The position numbers and the translations under genes are program-made. Under the pieces are notes generated by a model. That model worked only from the letters and a program-made list of their open reading frames with translations. It had not been told where the DNA came from and searched no databases. 41,663 nucleotides of DNA, taken from positions 1 to 41,663 of the forward strand of contig JADJEZ010000018.1 of NCBI GenBank assembly GCA_016708825.1, in the 5' to 3' direction. This DNA is from Betaproteobacteria bacterium. Lineage in GTDB: Bacteria > Pseudomonadota > Gammaproteobacteria > Burkholderiales > Usitatibacteraceae. The number at the start of each line of letters is the position of its first letter. The first letter of the stretch is position 1. Positions 16,051 through 24,608 of the stretch are shown here, one piece after another.

Positions 16051-16428
16051 CTAGCCTTCCAGGACCACGAACGCCATCGCGATACCCGCGTCGTCGGTAA
16101 GCGAAAGATGCGCGGCCGTCACCCCGATCCCGGAGAGGTGGCGGGCCATTTCGGCGCTGGGAACGAGCCCGGGCTTGCCGCGCCCGTCCCGGCCGACGGA
16201 GACCGAATGCCAGCGAAAGGGCGCGCGGATGCCCGTGCCGATCGCTTTCGAGAACGCCTCCTTCGCGGCGAAGCGCTTGGCGAGGTGGCTCGCCTTTTCG
16301 CGCGTGCGCCCATAGCGCTCCCGCTCCTCGGGAGTGAGGATGCGGTTCACGAACCGCTCGCCCCAGCGGTCCATGGCGCCCGCCACGCGCTCGATCGAGA
16401 CGAGATCCGTGCCCACGCCCAGGATCAC
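16051..16428 (-). CDS. acpS: Holo-[acyl-carrier-protein] synthase
   Basis: It transfers 4'-phosphopantetheine from CoA to the acyl carrier protein serine. The 125-residue protein has the AcpS signatures VGTDLVSIERV (Mg2+-binding Asp) and HLAKRFAAKEAFSKAIGTG (second acidic ligand), with the C-terminal AAHLSLTDDAGIAMAFVVLE. The start GTG at 16428 overlaps the pdxJ stop as GTGA. The acpS-pdxJ pairing is widely conserved. Confidence 0.95.
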   Translation of the reverse strand: MILGVGTDLVSIERVAGAMDRWGERFVNRILTPEERERYGRTREKASHLAKRFAAKEAFSKAIGTGIRAPFRWHSVSVGRDGRGKPGLVPSAEMARHLSGIGVTAAHLSLTDDAGIAMAFVVLEG

Positions 16429-17197
16429 GCCGCCCCCGCCTTCAGGAGCGCATGCATCGCCGCGGCACTCATCAGCGCCTTCATCTCGCGCACGGCCTCG
16501 CGCATGCCCACGAAGACGGCGCGGCTCACGATGGCGTGCCCGATGTGCAGCTCGCGGACGCCGGGCAGCGCGGCCACCGGCTCGACGTTGAAATAGTTGA
16601 GCGCATGACCGGCGTTGAAGCGCATGCCGAGGCCGCGGATCGCCTCCCCGGCCCGGGCGATGCGATCGAGTTCGGCCACCACCGGTGCGCTCTCGGGGTC
16701 GCGCCCCGGGAATGGAACGCATGGGCGTAGGGCCCCGTGTGGATCTCGCAGACGCGCGCGCCCACGCGCGCCGCCGCCGCGACCTGCGCGGGATCCGGAT
16801 CGATGAAGACGCTGGTCACGATGCCCGCCCCGGCGAGCCGCGCCACGACCTCGCCGATGCGCCCCTCCTGCCCGGCGATGTCCAGCCCGCCCTCGGTGGT
16901 GATCTCCTGGCGCCCTTCCGGCACCAGCATCGCCATCTCGGGCTTCACGCGCACGGCGATGGCCACCATCTCGTCGGTGGCGGCCATCTCGAGGTTCAGT
17001 TTGATGTGCGTGAGCTCGCGAAGGCGGCGCACGTCCTCGTCCTGGATGTGGCGGCGGTCCTCGCGCAGGTGGACGGTGATGCCGTCGGCGCCGCCCAGGT
17101 GCGCCTCCACCGCCGCCCAGACGGGGTCGGGCTCGTAGGTGCGCCGCGCCTGGCGCACGGTGGCGATGTGGTCGATGTTCACGCCGAGCTCGATCAT
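16425..17197 (-). CDS. pdxJ: Pyridoxine 5'-phosphate synthase (one frameshift)
   Basis: It condenses 1-deoxyxylulose 5-phosphate with 3-amino-2-oxopropyl phosphate to pyridoxine 5'-phosphate. The N-terminal part shows IELGVNIDHIATVRQARRT, ADGITVHLREDRRHIQDEDV, KLNLEMAATDEM and EIHTGPYAHAFHSR. The C-terminal part, in another frame, shows GMRFNAGHALNYFNVEPV and ELHIGHAIVSRAVFVGM. The break is at CCCC 16704-16707; one added base rejoins the frames and gives 257 residues, close to the usual 240-250. The ATG at 17197 overlaps the recO stop (ATGA). An essential-pathway gene broken at a homopolymer suggests a sequence error. Confidence 0.9.
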
Positions 17198-17987
17198 GCG
17201 ACGCCCTCGATGCGCTGCAGGTCGCGCACGATCGCGCGCGTCGAGAGTTCCTGGCCGTTCAGGCAGTGGTGGATGAGCATTCGCATGAGGCTCTTGGCTT
17301 GAGTTGCGGTGCGCGCGTCGTCGAACAGCCCGCCTTCCAGGTGCGCGAGGGTGAGGCCCGACAATCTTACTGCATCGGCGCGCTCGCCCGTGCCCTCGGC
17401 GGGCACCGGGCCGCGCTCGACCACGTACCAGTAGTCGCGCGCCGGATCGATCGCGGCACCCGTCGCGGCGTCGCGCCCCAGCTCGACCGCGAAGCCGAGT
17501 TCCCGCAGCATCGCGAGCTCGAAGCGGCGCAGCACCGGCTCTATCGCACGCGCCTCCCCCGCGCCCGGCTCGGCGGCGACGAGGCCCGGGACGCCGGTCG
17601 CGCGCCGCGTCCGGATGCGCAGCGCGCTCACCGCCTCGTCGTAGGCGGCCCACAGGCGCTCGTGGGGATCGTCGCGGTGGATGAGCTTCAGCAGCAGCTC
17701 GTTCAAGTAGAACGCCGAGAGCAGGCTCGGGCCGGCAAGGGGCAGCGCCGCGCCCGCGGGCTCGGCGCTCTTCAGGTCTTCAGCTCTCCGCGCCCGAACC
17801 AGGTGAGCGAGAGCGGCTGGAACGGGACGAGGACGCCACGCGCAGCACTCCGGGGCCGGCGCGCGCCCTTGGCCACGACGCCGAAGCGCCCGTGCAGCTC
17901 CGTCCAGACCTGCAGGATGAGGCTCGTCTCCCGGTAGGGGTAGGTGTGCAGGACGTAGGCGCGGTCGGGGCTGGCGCCGGCGCTCAC
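17194..17987 (-). CDS. recO: DNA repair protein RecO (one frameshift)
   Basis: RecO helps load RecA at gaps coated by SSB. The N-terminal OB-fold is seen as AYVLHTYPYRETSLILQVWT, FGVVAKGARRPRSAARGVL and PFQPLSLTWFGRGELKT. The helical C-terminal domain is in another frame, with YLNELLLKLIHRDDPHERLW and VLRRFELAMLRELGFAVEL. The first frame hits a stop at 17772-17774; adding one base near 17773-17778 joins GELKT to KSAEPAG and gives 264 residues. The zinc-type cysteines of some RecO proteins are not evident. The start GTG at 17987 overlaps the era stop (GTGA), and its own stop overlaps the pdxJ start. Confidence 0.85.
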
Positions 17988-18874
17988 TCGTAGCCCCACT
18001 GGCGCACCGTCGCCTCGCTGTCGGCCCAGCCGCTCTTCACCTTCACCCACAGCTCGAGGAAGACCTTGCCGCCGAAGAGCGCCTCCATCGCCACGCGCGC
18101 CTCGGTGCCGATGCGCTTCAAGGTCGCGCCGCGCTCGCCGATGACGATGGCCTTGTGGCTCGGGCGGTCGACGTAGATGGTGGCCGCGATGCGGCGCAGC
18201 GCCCCCTCCTCCCGGAACTCCTCGATCACCACCGCCGTCGTGTACGGCAGCTCGTCGCCGAGGAGGCGGAAGAGCCGCTCGCGCACGAACTCCGCCGCGA
18301 GGAAGCGCTCGGAGCGGTCGGTGACGTCGTCCGGCCCGTAGACCGGCGCGGCCTCCGGCAGGAGCTTCGCCACGGCTTCGGCGAGCACCTTTACCTGCGT
18401 GCCCTTCTCCGCGCTCACCGGCACGAGTGCGGCGAAGTCGCGCCGGGCGGCGCATTCGGCGAGCAGCTTCACGACATCGGCCCGGTCCTTCACGCGATCG
18501 ACCTTGTTCAGCACCAGCACTACCGGCGCCCCCTTGGGCAGGAGGGCCAGGACCGCGTCGTCGCGCTCGTCCCACCCGAAAGCCTCGACCACCATCACGA
18601 TCGCGTCCACGCCGGAGAGCGTCGAGGTCACGGCGCGGTTCATCGCCCGGTTGAGCGCGTTGCCGTGGCGCGTCTGGAAGCCCGGCGTGTCCACGAACAC
18701 GAGCTGCGCGCGCTCGTCGGTGCGCACGCCCTGGATGCGATGGCGCGTGGTCTGGGCCTTGCGCGAGGTGATCGACACGTGCGCGCCCACGAGCTGGTTC
18801 AGGAGCGTCGACTTGCCGACGTTGGGACGGCCGACGATCGCCACGGTGCCGGCGCGAAACGGCGCGCCGTTCAC
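17984..18874 (-). CDS. era: GTPase Era
   Basis: This essential GTPase acts in 16S rRNA maturation and small-subunit assembly. The 296-residue protein has G1 VGRPNVGKSTLLNQ, the switch segment SRKAQTTRHRIQGV, G3 VFVDTPGFQ, G4 VLNKVDRVKD and G5 VPVSAEKG. The C-terminal KH domain shows KAIVIGERGATLKRIG. The start GTG at 18874 overlaps the rnc stop as GTGA; the open frame continues upstream but that region is rnc. The rnc-era-recO order is conserved. Confidence 0.95.
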   Translation of the reverse strand: MNGAPFRAGTVAIVGRPNVGKSTLLNQLVGAHVSITSRKAQTTRHRIQGVRTDERAQLVFVDTPGFQTRHGNALNRAMNRAVTSTLSGVDAIVMVVEAFGWDERDDAVLALLPKGAPVVLVLNKVDRVKDRADVVKLLAECAARRDFAALVPVSAEKGTQVKVLAEAVAKLLPEAAPVYGPDDVTDRSERFLAAEFVRERLFRLLGDELPYTTAVVIEEFREEGALRRIAATIYVDRPSHKAIVIGERGATLKRIGTEARVAMEALFGGKVFLELWVKVKSGWADSEATVRQWGYE

Positions 18875-19578
18875 GCCCGCCCTGCCTTCATCTGCGCGAG
18901 CTGCGCGAGGACCGCCTCCGCCGCCTGCTGCTCCGCCGCGCGGCGGCTCGCTCCCTCGCCCGAGCAGGCCACGCCGAGCTCGTCGACACGGCATTCGACG
19001 CGGAAGACCTGCTGGTGCGCCTCGCCGCCCACCTCGACCACCGCGTAGCGCGGCAGCGGCAGGCGCCTGCCCTGGAGCAGTTCCTGGAGCGCGGTCTTGG
19101 GGTCCTTGGCGGGCGGGGCTTCGCGAACGCTTTCGATCCGGTCGGCGAAGAGGGTGCCTACGACGCCACGCACCGCGTCGAACCCGGCGTCGAGGTACAC
19201 CGCGCCGAGCAGCGCCTCGAAGGCGTCGGCGAGGATCGACGGGCGGCGAAAGCCGCCGCTCTTGAGTTCTCCCTCGCCCAGCGCCAGCTCGTCGCCGAGG
19301 CTGAGCGCGCAGGCGACCTCGTGCAGGCTCGCCTGGTTCACGAGCCCGGCGCGCAGCCGGGAAAGGTCGCCCTCGGGCAGGCCCGGGAGGCGTTCGTAGA
19401 GCAGGATCGCGACCGTGCAGTTGAGCAGGCTGTCGCCCACGAACTCGAGCCGCTCGTTGTGGTCGGCCGCGTGACTGCGGTGGGTGAGCGCGCGGCGCAG
19501 GAGCGCCGTGTCCCGGAAGCTGTGCCCGAGCCGGCGCTCGAGGCCGGAGAGGTCGCGCTCGGGCGCGCGTCGGGCCAC
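18871..19578 (-). CDS. rnc: Ribonuclease III
   Basis: It cleaves double-stranded RNA in rRNA precursors and some mRNAs. The 235-residue protein has the catalytic signature ERLEFVGDSLLNCTVA, a second acidic cluster ILADAFEALLGAVYLDAG, and a C-terminal double-stranded-RNA-binding domain (DPKTALQELLQGRRLPLP to GEGASRRAAEQQAAEAVL). The GTG at 19578 is used, seven bases after the DUF4845 stop. Confidence 0.95.
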   Translation of the reverse strand: MARRAPERDLSGLERRLGHSFRDTALLRRALTHRSHAADHNERLEFVGDSLLNCTVAILLYERLPGLPEGDLSRLRAGLVNQASLHEVACALSLGDELALGEGELKSGGFRRPSILADAFEALLGAVYLDAGFDAVRGVVGTLFADRIESVREAPPAKDPKTALQELLQGRRLPLPRYAVVEVGGEAHQQVFRVECRVDELGVACSGEGASRRAAEQQAAEAVLAQLAQMKAGRA

Positions 19579-19585
19579 GACAGGC

Positions 19586-19942
19586 TTACTTGGCGGTCGT
19601 GACCGAGAAATCGAGGCAGGCGCTGAAGTTCCCGATGATCGGCACCTTGGTCGACCAGTTGGCGGTGATGATGGCCTCGCCGCCTTCCTTCGTGATCTCC
19701 AGGTCGTCGGGATTGACGGACTGCACGCCCTCGATGGTGTTGCGCCGCGCCCAGGAGTTGCGGATCTCGCGCACGCTCGCCTTCGACTCGCCGCTCGACT
19801 CCATCGCGGCGATCATCTTCTTCACCGCGAAGTACTCGAGGTAGGCGGGCGTGAGCTTCGCGCCGAAAAGGCCGACGCCTGCAAGCACCACCATGCCCCC
19901 GAGGGCCCCGGTGAGCGAAATGCCGCTCTGCGTTCGTTTCAT
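19586..19942 (-). CDS. DUF4845 small membrane protein
   Basis: The 118-residue protein starts MKRTQSGISLTGALGGMVVL and has one N-terminal membrane segment (about residues 8-28) followed by a small soluble domain (AKLTPAYLEYFAVKKMI, NTIEGVQSVNPDDLEI). This matches DUF4845 proteins, which lie between lepB and rnc in many beta- and gammaproteobacteria. The N-terminus looks like a type IV pilin leader (hydrophobic after a short basic stretch), but no pilin function is established. Confidence 0.85.
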   Translation of the reverse strand: MKRTQSGISLTGALGGMVVLAGVGLFGAKLTPAYLEYFAVKKMIAAMESSGESKASVREIRNSWARRNTIEGVQSVNPDDLEITKEGGEAIITANWSTKVPIIGNFSACLDFSVTTAK

Positions 19943-19988
19943 GGATCGAGTCTCCCGATGTTCAGGCCCTGCCGGCGGCAGCTGCCGT

Positions 19989-20963
19989 CTATTCGATTGC
20001 GTTGCCGATGCGCCCGAGGTCGCCGAAGTTCATCCAGACGAGGAAGGCGCGGCCCTTGATGTGGTCGTCCGGGACGAACCCCCAGTAGCGGCTGTCGGCG
20101 CTCTGGTCACGGTTGTCGCCCATCATGAAATAGTGGCCGGGCGGCACCGTGCACGTGAAACCGTCGTCATTGTATTCGCAATTGTCACGGTGCGGAAACT
20201 GCCGGACCTGGGAGAGGTTCACCACCGGCTCCGGGGGGACGACCATCATCGCGTGGGCCTTCTCGCCCAGCTTCTCCGCGAAGGTCGGCAGGCGCAGGAA
20301 ATTCAGCTCCGCATCGGTGTAGTACCCCGACGCCTGCACCGGGACGAGGCTGTCGTTGATCGTGAGGAGCTTGCCCCGGTAGGTGACCTTGTCGCCGGGC
20401 ACGCCCACCACGCGCTTGATGTAGTCCGAGGACGGGTCCGGCGGGAAACGGAAGACGACCACGTCGCCGCGCTTCACGTCTCCCACCTCCATCACCTTGC
20501 GGTTCAGAACCGGCAGCCGGATCCCGTAGGTGAACTTGTTCACGAGGATGTAATCGCCGACCAGCAGCGTCGGGATCATCGACCCCGAGGGGATCTTGAA
20601 GGGCTCCACCCAGAAGGAGCGGATGAGGAACACCACCACGATCACCGGGAAGAAGGCGCGCGCCATGTCCACGACGATCGGCTCGGCATCCTCCGGCGCG
20701 CGCCTGCGCGCGAACATCCAGCGGTCGGCGGCCCAGATCGTGCCGGTGGCGACCGCCGCGATCAGCAGGACCGCGGCGAAATCCGTGAACTTGAGGAGCA
20801 TCCCCATCACGGCGATGAAGAGCACCGGCCAGGCGATCTCCAGGATGCCCTTGAGCGCGTCGGAGCGCGGCCCCTTGCGCAGCGCCGCGTCCCAGCCGAT
20901 GAGCGCGGCCGAGGCGCCGCCGGCCACGAGCGCGATGAGTTCCCAGTTCAGTCCGCCTTGCAT
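19989..20963 (-). CDS. lepB: Signal peptidase I
   Basis: It removes signal peptides from exported proteins at the periplasmic face of the inner membrane. The 324-residue chain has N-terminal hydrophobic segments (about residues 8-27, 40-78 and 103-115). The catalytic Ser128 lies in FKIPSGSMIPTL and the catalytic Lys183 in DYIKRVVGVPGD. The family box GDNRDQSADSRYWGFVP is near the end. Its ATG (20963) directly follows the lepA stop with no gap. Confidence 0.95.
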   Translation of the reverse strand: MQGGLNWELIALVAGGASAALIGWDAALRKGPRSDALKGILEIAWPVLFIAVMGMLLKFTDFAAVLLIAAVATGTIWAADRWMFARRRAPEDAEPIVVDMARAFFPVIVVVFLIRSFWVEPFKIPSGSMIPTLLVGDYILVNKFTYGIRLPVLNRKVMEVGDVKRGDVVVFRFPPDPSSDYIKRVVGVPGDKVTYRGKLLTINDSLVPVQASGYYTDAELNFLRLPTFAEKLGEKAHAMMVVPPEPVVNLSQVRQFPHRDNCEYNDDGFTCTVPPGHYFMMGDNRDQSADSRYWGFVPDDHIKGRAFLVWMNFGDLGRIGNAIE

Positions 20964-22759
20964 CTACTTTCCCTCCACCTGCAGGATGGCGAGGAACGCC
21001 TCCTGCGGAATTTCCACGGACCCGACCTGCTTCATGCGCTTCTTGCCGGCCTTCTGCTTCTCCAGGAGCTTCTTCTTCCTCGTGATGTCGCCCCCGTAGC
21101 ACTTGGCGAGCACGTTCTTGCGGAGCGCGGAGATGTTCTCGCGCGCGATGATGTTGGCGCCGATGGCCGCCTGCACCGCCACGTCGAACATCTGGCGCGG
21201 GATCAGCTTCCTCATGCGCGTGGCGAGCTCGCGGCCGCGGTAGACGGAGTTCTCGCGGTGCACGATGAGGGAAAGCGCGTCCACCTTCTCGCCGTTGATC
21301 TGGATGTCGAGCTTCACCAGGTCGCCGCCGCGGAACTCGCGGAACTCGTAGTCGAGCGAGGCGTAGCCGCGCGAGACGCTCTTCAGGCGGTCGAAGAAAT
21401 CCATCACCACCTCGTTCAGCGGCATGTCGTAGGTGAGGATCACCTGGCGCCCCGCGTAATGCATGTTCACCTGCACGCCGCGCTTCTGCGTGCAGAGCGT
21501 GAGCACCGGCCCCACGTACTCCTGCGGCATGATGATGGTCGCGCGGATGATGGGCTCGCGGATCTCCTCGATCTTCGAGGCGTCCGGCAGCCGCGACGGA
21601 TTGTCGATGTCGATCACCGTGCCGTCGCGCAGCGCCACCTGGTAGACCACGGTCGGGGCCGTGGTGATGAGATCCATGTCGTACTCGCGCTCGAGCCGCT
21701 CCTGGACGATGTCCATGTGCAGCAGCCCCAGGAAGCCGCAGCGGAAGCCGAAGCCCAGCGCCTGGGAAGTCTCCGGCTCGAAGCGCAGGCTGGAATCGTT
21801 CAGCTGCAGCTTCGTGAGCGCGTCGCGCAGCGCCTCGTACTGGTTCGCCTCGATCGGGTAGAGCCCGGCGAAGACCTGCGGCTTGATCTCCTTGAACCCC
21901 GGCAGCGCCACGGTCGCGCGCCGCTCGGCGAGCGTGACGGTGTCGCCGACCTTCGCGTCCTTCAGGTCCTTGATGCCGGCGATCACGAAGCCCACCTCGC
22001 CCGCCGAGAGGCTCTCCCGGGCGACGGACTTGGGCGTGAAGACGCCGACCTGCTCGCACAGGTGCAGCGCGCCCGTCGCCATGAGCAGGATCCGGTCCTT
22101 GGGCTTCAAGGCGCCGTCGACCACGCGCACGAGCATGACCACGCCCACGTAGTTGTCGAACCAGGAATCGATGATGAGCGCCTTCAGCGGCGCTTCCGGG
22201 TCGCCCACCGGGGGCGGGATCCTCGCGATCACGCCCTCGATCACGTCGTCGACGCCCTCGCCGGTCTTCGCGCTGCAGCGGATCGCGTCGGTCGCATCGA
22301 TCCCGATCACGTCCTCCACTTCCTGGATCACGCGGTCGGGCTGGGCCGAGGGCAGGTCGATCTTGTTCAGCACCGGCACGACTTCCACGCCGAGTTCGGT
22401 GGCGGTGTAGCAGTTGGCGACCGTCTGCGCTTCCACGCCCTGGGAGGCGTCCACCACCAGGAGCGCCCCCTCGCACGCGGAGAGCGAGCGGCTCACCTCG
22501 TAGGAGAAGTCCACGTGGCCCGGGGTGTCGATCAGGTTCAGGCGGTATTTCCTGCCCGTCGCGCGCCACGTAGGTGCAGCGCCGCGGTCTGCGCCTTGAT
22601 GGTGATGCCGCGCTCGCGCTCGAGATCCATCGAATCGAGGACCTGCGCATCCATCTCGCGCGTGGAGAGCCCGCCGGTGCGCTCGATGATGCGGTCGGCC
22701 AGCGTCGACTTGCCATGGTCGATGTGGGCGATGATGGAGAAGTTGCGGATGCGCTGCAT
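20964..22759 (-). CDS. lepA: Elongation factor 4 (two close frameshifts)
   Basis: LepA/EF4 is a ribosome-bound translational GTPase. The N-terminus IRNFSIIAHIDHGKSTLADR carries G1, followed by ERERGITIKAQTA. After the break come VDFSYEVSRSLSACEGALLV, VLNKIDLPSA and the later EF-G-like domains with the C-terminal KKKLLEKQKAGKKRMKQVGS. Two one-base insertions explain the break: GG 22573-22574 and TTT 22548-22550. Removing both restores HYVARDGQEYRLN and gives 597 residues, essentially the E. coli length. The ATG at 22759 gives the canonical start; a REP-like doublet lies just upstream. Confidence 0.93.
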
Positions 22760-22767
22760 GGTCGGCC

Positions 22768-22822
22768 GAAAATGGGGACGCTCCCCTATTTCGTCACGGA
22801 AAAAGGGGAGCGTCCCCAATTC
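22768..22822. repeat. REP-like inverted doublet 2 (upstream of lepA)
   Basis: GGGGACGCTCCCC (22774-22786) and its exact reverse complement GGGGAGCGTCCCC (22805-22817) are separated by 18 bases, with A/T tracts on the inner sides. The pair can fold into one long hairpin. It starts 9 bases upstream of the lepA ATG and overlaps the end of the glutaredoxin-like gene. Confidence 0.85.
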
Positions 22823-23117
22823 CATCAAGACAAAGGGCACGCCGGACGTGCCCTTGTTGCAGCGCAATATTATACGCGATTCGCGCGAGGCGCGCTTCGA
22901 GCGCCCCGGCGTCGAGAAAGTAGTGGCAGATCTCGTGCTCGCCGTCCAGGAGCACCGGCACCTTGTCGCCCCAGCGCTCCTCGAGGGCGGAGTCCCGGTC
23001 CACGTCCACGACCTCGACTTCGAAGCCGTGGCGACCGCGCAGGTCCTCCAACTGCGCGATCATCTGCTGGCAGAGGTGGCAGTACTCCCGGGAGAGGACG
23101 GTGAGCCTCGCGCTCAC
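22794..23117 (-). CDS. Glutaredoxin-like thioredoxin-fold protein
   Basis: The 107-residue protein starts with GTG at 23117, overlapping the mucD stop (GTGA). It has the glutaredoxin-family (DUF836-like) pattern LTVLSREYCHLCQQMI with a CHLC redox motif, FEVEVVDVDRDSALEERWG and the cis-Pro segment KVPVLLDGEHEICHYFLD. Family members usually end after about 80-90 residues. Here the frame runs on for about 20 residues through a hairpin and into REP-like doublet 2, which provides the last residues (DAPLFP) and the stop. The natural stop may have been lost or moved by an indel. Function beyond thiol-disulfide chemistry is unknown. Confidence 0.75.
   Translation of the reverse strand: MSARLTVLSREYCHLCQQMIAQLEDLRGRHGFEVEVVDVDRDSALEERWGDKVPVLLDGEHEICHYFLDAGALEARLARIAYNIALQQGHVRRALCLDGIGDAPLFP
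22833..22855 (-). terminator. Terminator-like hairpin upstream of lepA
   Basis: AAGGGCACG (22833-22841) and CGTGCCCTT (22847-22855) form a perfect 9-bp stem with a 5-base loop; on the minus strand TGTCTTG follows. A TATAAT-like hexamer (22869-22874, minus strand) lies just upstream but lacks a good -35. These signals lie inside the predicted tail of the glutaredoxin-like gene, so a terminator or leader role is tentative. Confidence 0.35.
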
Positions 23118-24574
23118 TCCTCGGCCTTGAGGGTCACGAAGCGCGTGCCGTTTTCGTCCCGGATCAGCAGCGCCACCGGCTTCTTCGGGTCGAGCTTCGC
23201 CAGGGTGTCGTTGTAGCCCTTGAGGTCCTTGATGTCGGAGTTGTTCACGCGCAGGATCACGTCGCCCGGCTGGACGCCGGCGGCGAGCGAGGCGCCGTCC
23301 ACGGCCTCGACCGCCACGCCGCCCTGGATCTTCAGGGCCTTCCGCTGTTCGGCGCTCACCTCGGAGACCGCGAGCCCCAGCCTGCCGGGCTTGGCCGCTT
23401 CCTTCTTGCCCCGGGCGGCCGTGGTGCGCGTGGCTTCCTCGTCCTTGAACTCGCCCACGGTGACCACGAGGTCGCGCATCTTGCCCGCGCGCCAGACCGA
23501 GAGCGTGATCTTCTGCCCGGGCCGCACGGCGCGCACGGTCCGCGACAGGTCCGCGGAACTGTCCACGGTCTTGCCGTCGAGCTTGAGTATCACGTCGCCC
23601 ACCTCCACGCCCGCCTTGGCGGCCGGGGAATCCTCCTCCACCGTGCCCACGGCGGCGCCGTCGGTGCGGGCGAGGCCGAGGGAGTCGGCGAGGTCGCGCG
23701 TGACGCTCTGGATCGCCACCCCGATACGGCCGCGCGTGACCTTGCCGGACTTGCGCAGCTGCTCGATCACGTTGGAGGCGTAGTCGATGGGAATGGCGAA
23801 CGAGATCCCCGCGTAGCTGCCGGTGCGCGAGAAGATCTGGGAATTGATGCCGATCACCTCGCCCCGCAGGTTGAAGAGCGGCCCGCCGGAGTTGCCGGGG
23901 TTCACCGCGACGTCGGTCTGCAGGAAGGGCACCGCGTCGCTCGCGGTGGAATCGGCGGGAAGGTCGCGGCTCTTGGCCGAGAGGATCCCTGCGGTCACGG
24001 AGCTGGTGAAACCGAACGGGGAGCCGATCGCCACCACCCACTCGCCCACGCGCGTGGCCGAGGAGTCGCCCAGCTTGAGGAACGGCAGGTTCGTCGCCTC
24101 CACCTTCACGAGCGCCACGTCGGAGCGCTTGTCGGCCCCGATCACCTTGGCCTTCATCTCGCGCTTGTCGGTGAAGCGCACGTAGATCTCCTCGGCGTTC
24201 TCGATCACGTGCGCGTTGGTGACGATGTAGCCGTCGGCGGAGATCATGAAGCCGGAACCCAGCCCGAAGGGGCGAAGCGGCGAACGCGGCCCGCCCTTGC
24301 CGTTACGGTCCTCGCGCCCGCGCGGGGCGCCGCGCTGGTCCGGCGGCATGAAGCGGCGGAAGAACTCGAACATCGGGTCGTCTTCCGAGAGCCCGGGAAT
24401 CTGCGTGCGCTGCGCGCGCGCCTCGGTGCGGATGTTCACCACCGCCGGCCCGTGCTTCTCCACCAGGTCGGCGAAGCTGGGCAGCGCCATCGGCGGCTGC
24501 GCCTGGGCGAAGGCCTGGGAGGAGAAACCGAGCGAAAGGACGGCGCCTGCGAGAAATGCCTTCAGGATCTGCAT
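23114..24574 (-). CDS. mucD: Periplasmic serine protease MucD/DegP-type
   Basis: This trypsin-like protease/chaperone of the envelope stress response has 486 residues and a signal peptide (MQILKAFLAG...AFAQA). The catalytic triad is His122 (VTNAHVIEN), Asp152 (KRSDVALVKV) and Ser229 (NPGNSGGPLF). Two PDZ domains follow (about 265-370 and 390-480; GVEVGDVILKLDGKTV and GVQPGDVILRVNNSDI). It sits at the end of rpoE-rseA-rseB, the mucD position in Pseudomonas. Degradation of misfolded periplasmic proteins and restraint of sigma-E signalling are the expected roles. Confidence 0.95.
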   Translation of the reverse strand: MQILKAFLAGAVLSLGFSSQAFAQAQPPMALPSFADLVEKHGPAVVNIRTEARAQRTQIPGLSEDDPMFEFFRRFMPPDQRGAPRGREDRNGKGGPRSPLRPFGLGSGFMISADGYIVTNAHVIENAEEIYVRFTDKREMKAKVIGADKRSDVALVKVEATNLPFLKLGDSSATRVGEWVVAIGSPFGFTSSVTAGILSAKSRDLPADSTASDAVPFLQTDVAVNPGNSGGPLFNLRGEVIGINSQIFSRTGSYAGISFAIPIDYASNVIEQLRKSGKVTRGRIGVAIQSVTRDLADSLGLARTDGAAVGTVEEDSPAAKAGVEVGDVILKLDGKTVDSSADLSRTVRAVRPGQKITLSVWRAGKMRDLVVTVGEFKDEEATRTTAARGKKEAAKPGRLGLAVSEVSAEQRKALKIQGGVAVEAVDGASLAAGVQPGDVILRVNNSDIKDLKGYNDTLAKLDPKKPVALLIRDENGTRFVTLKAEE

Positions 24575-24608
24575 GGAATTGCCTCTTCTGGAAAAGGGGT
24601 GTTGCGAA

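Noticed and set aside
22760..22867. N-terminal extension of LepA through REP doublet 2
   Set aside because: The frame is open, but ATG 22759 gives exactly the canonical LepA N-terminus and length; the extra residues are repeat-encoded and unlike any LepA.
19851..23216. A very long open frame (over 1,100 codons) on the plus strand opposite lepB and lepA
   Set aside because: It is antisense to well-recognised genes, rich in His, Arg, Asp and Val as expected for a shadow of GC-rich coding DNA, and has no recognisable domain.
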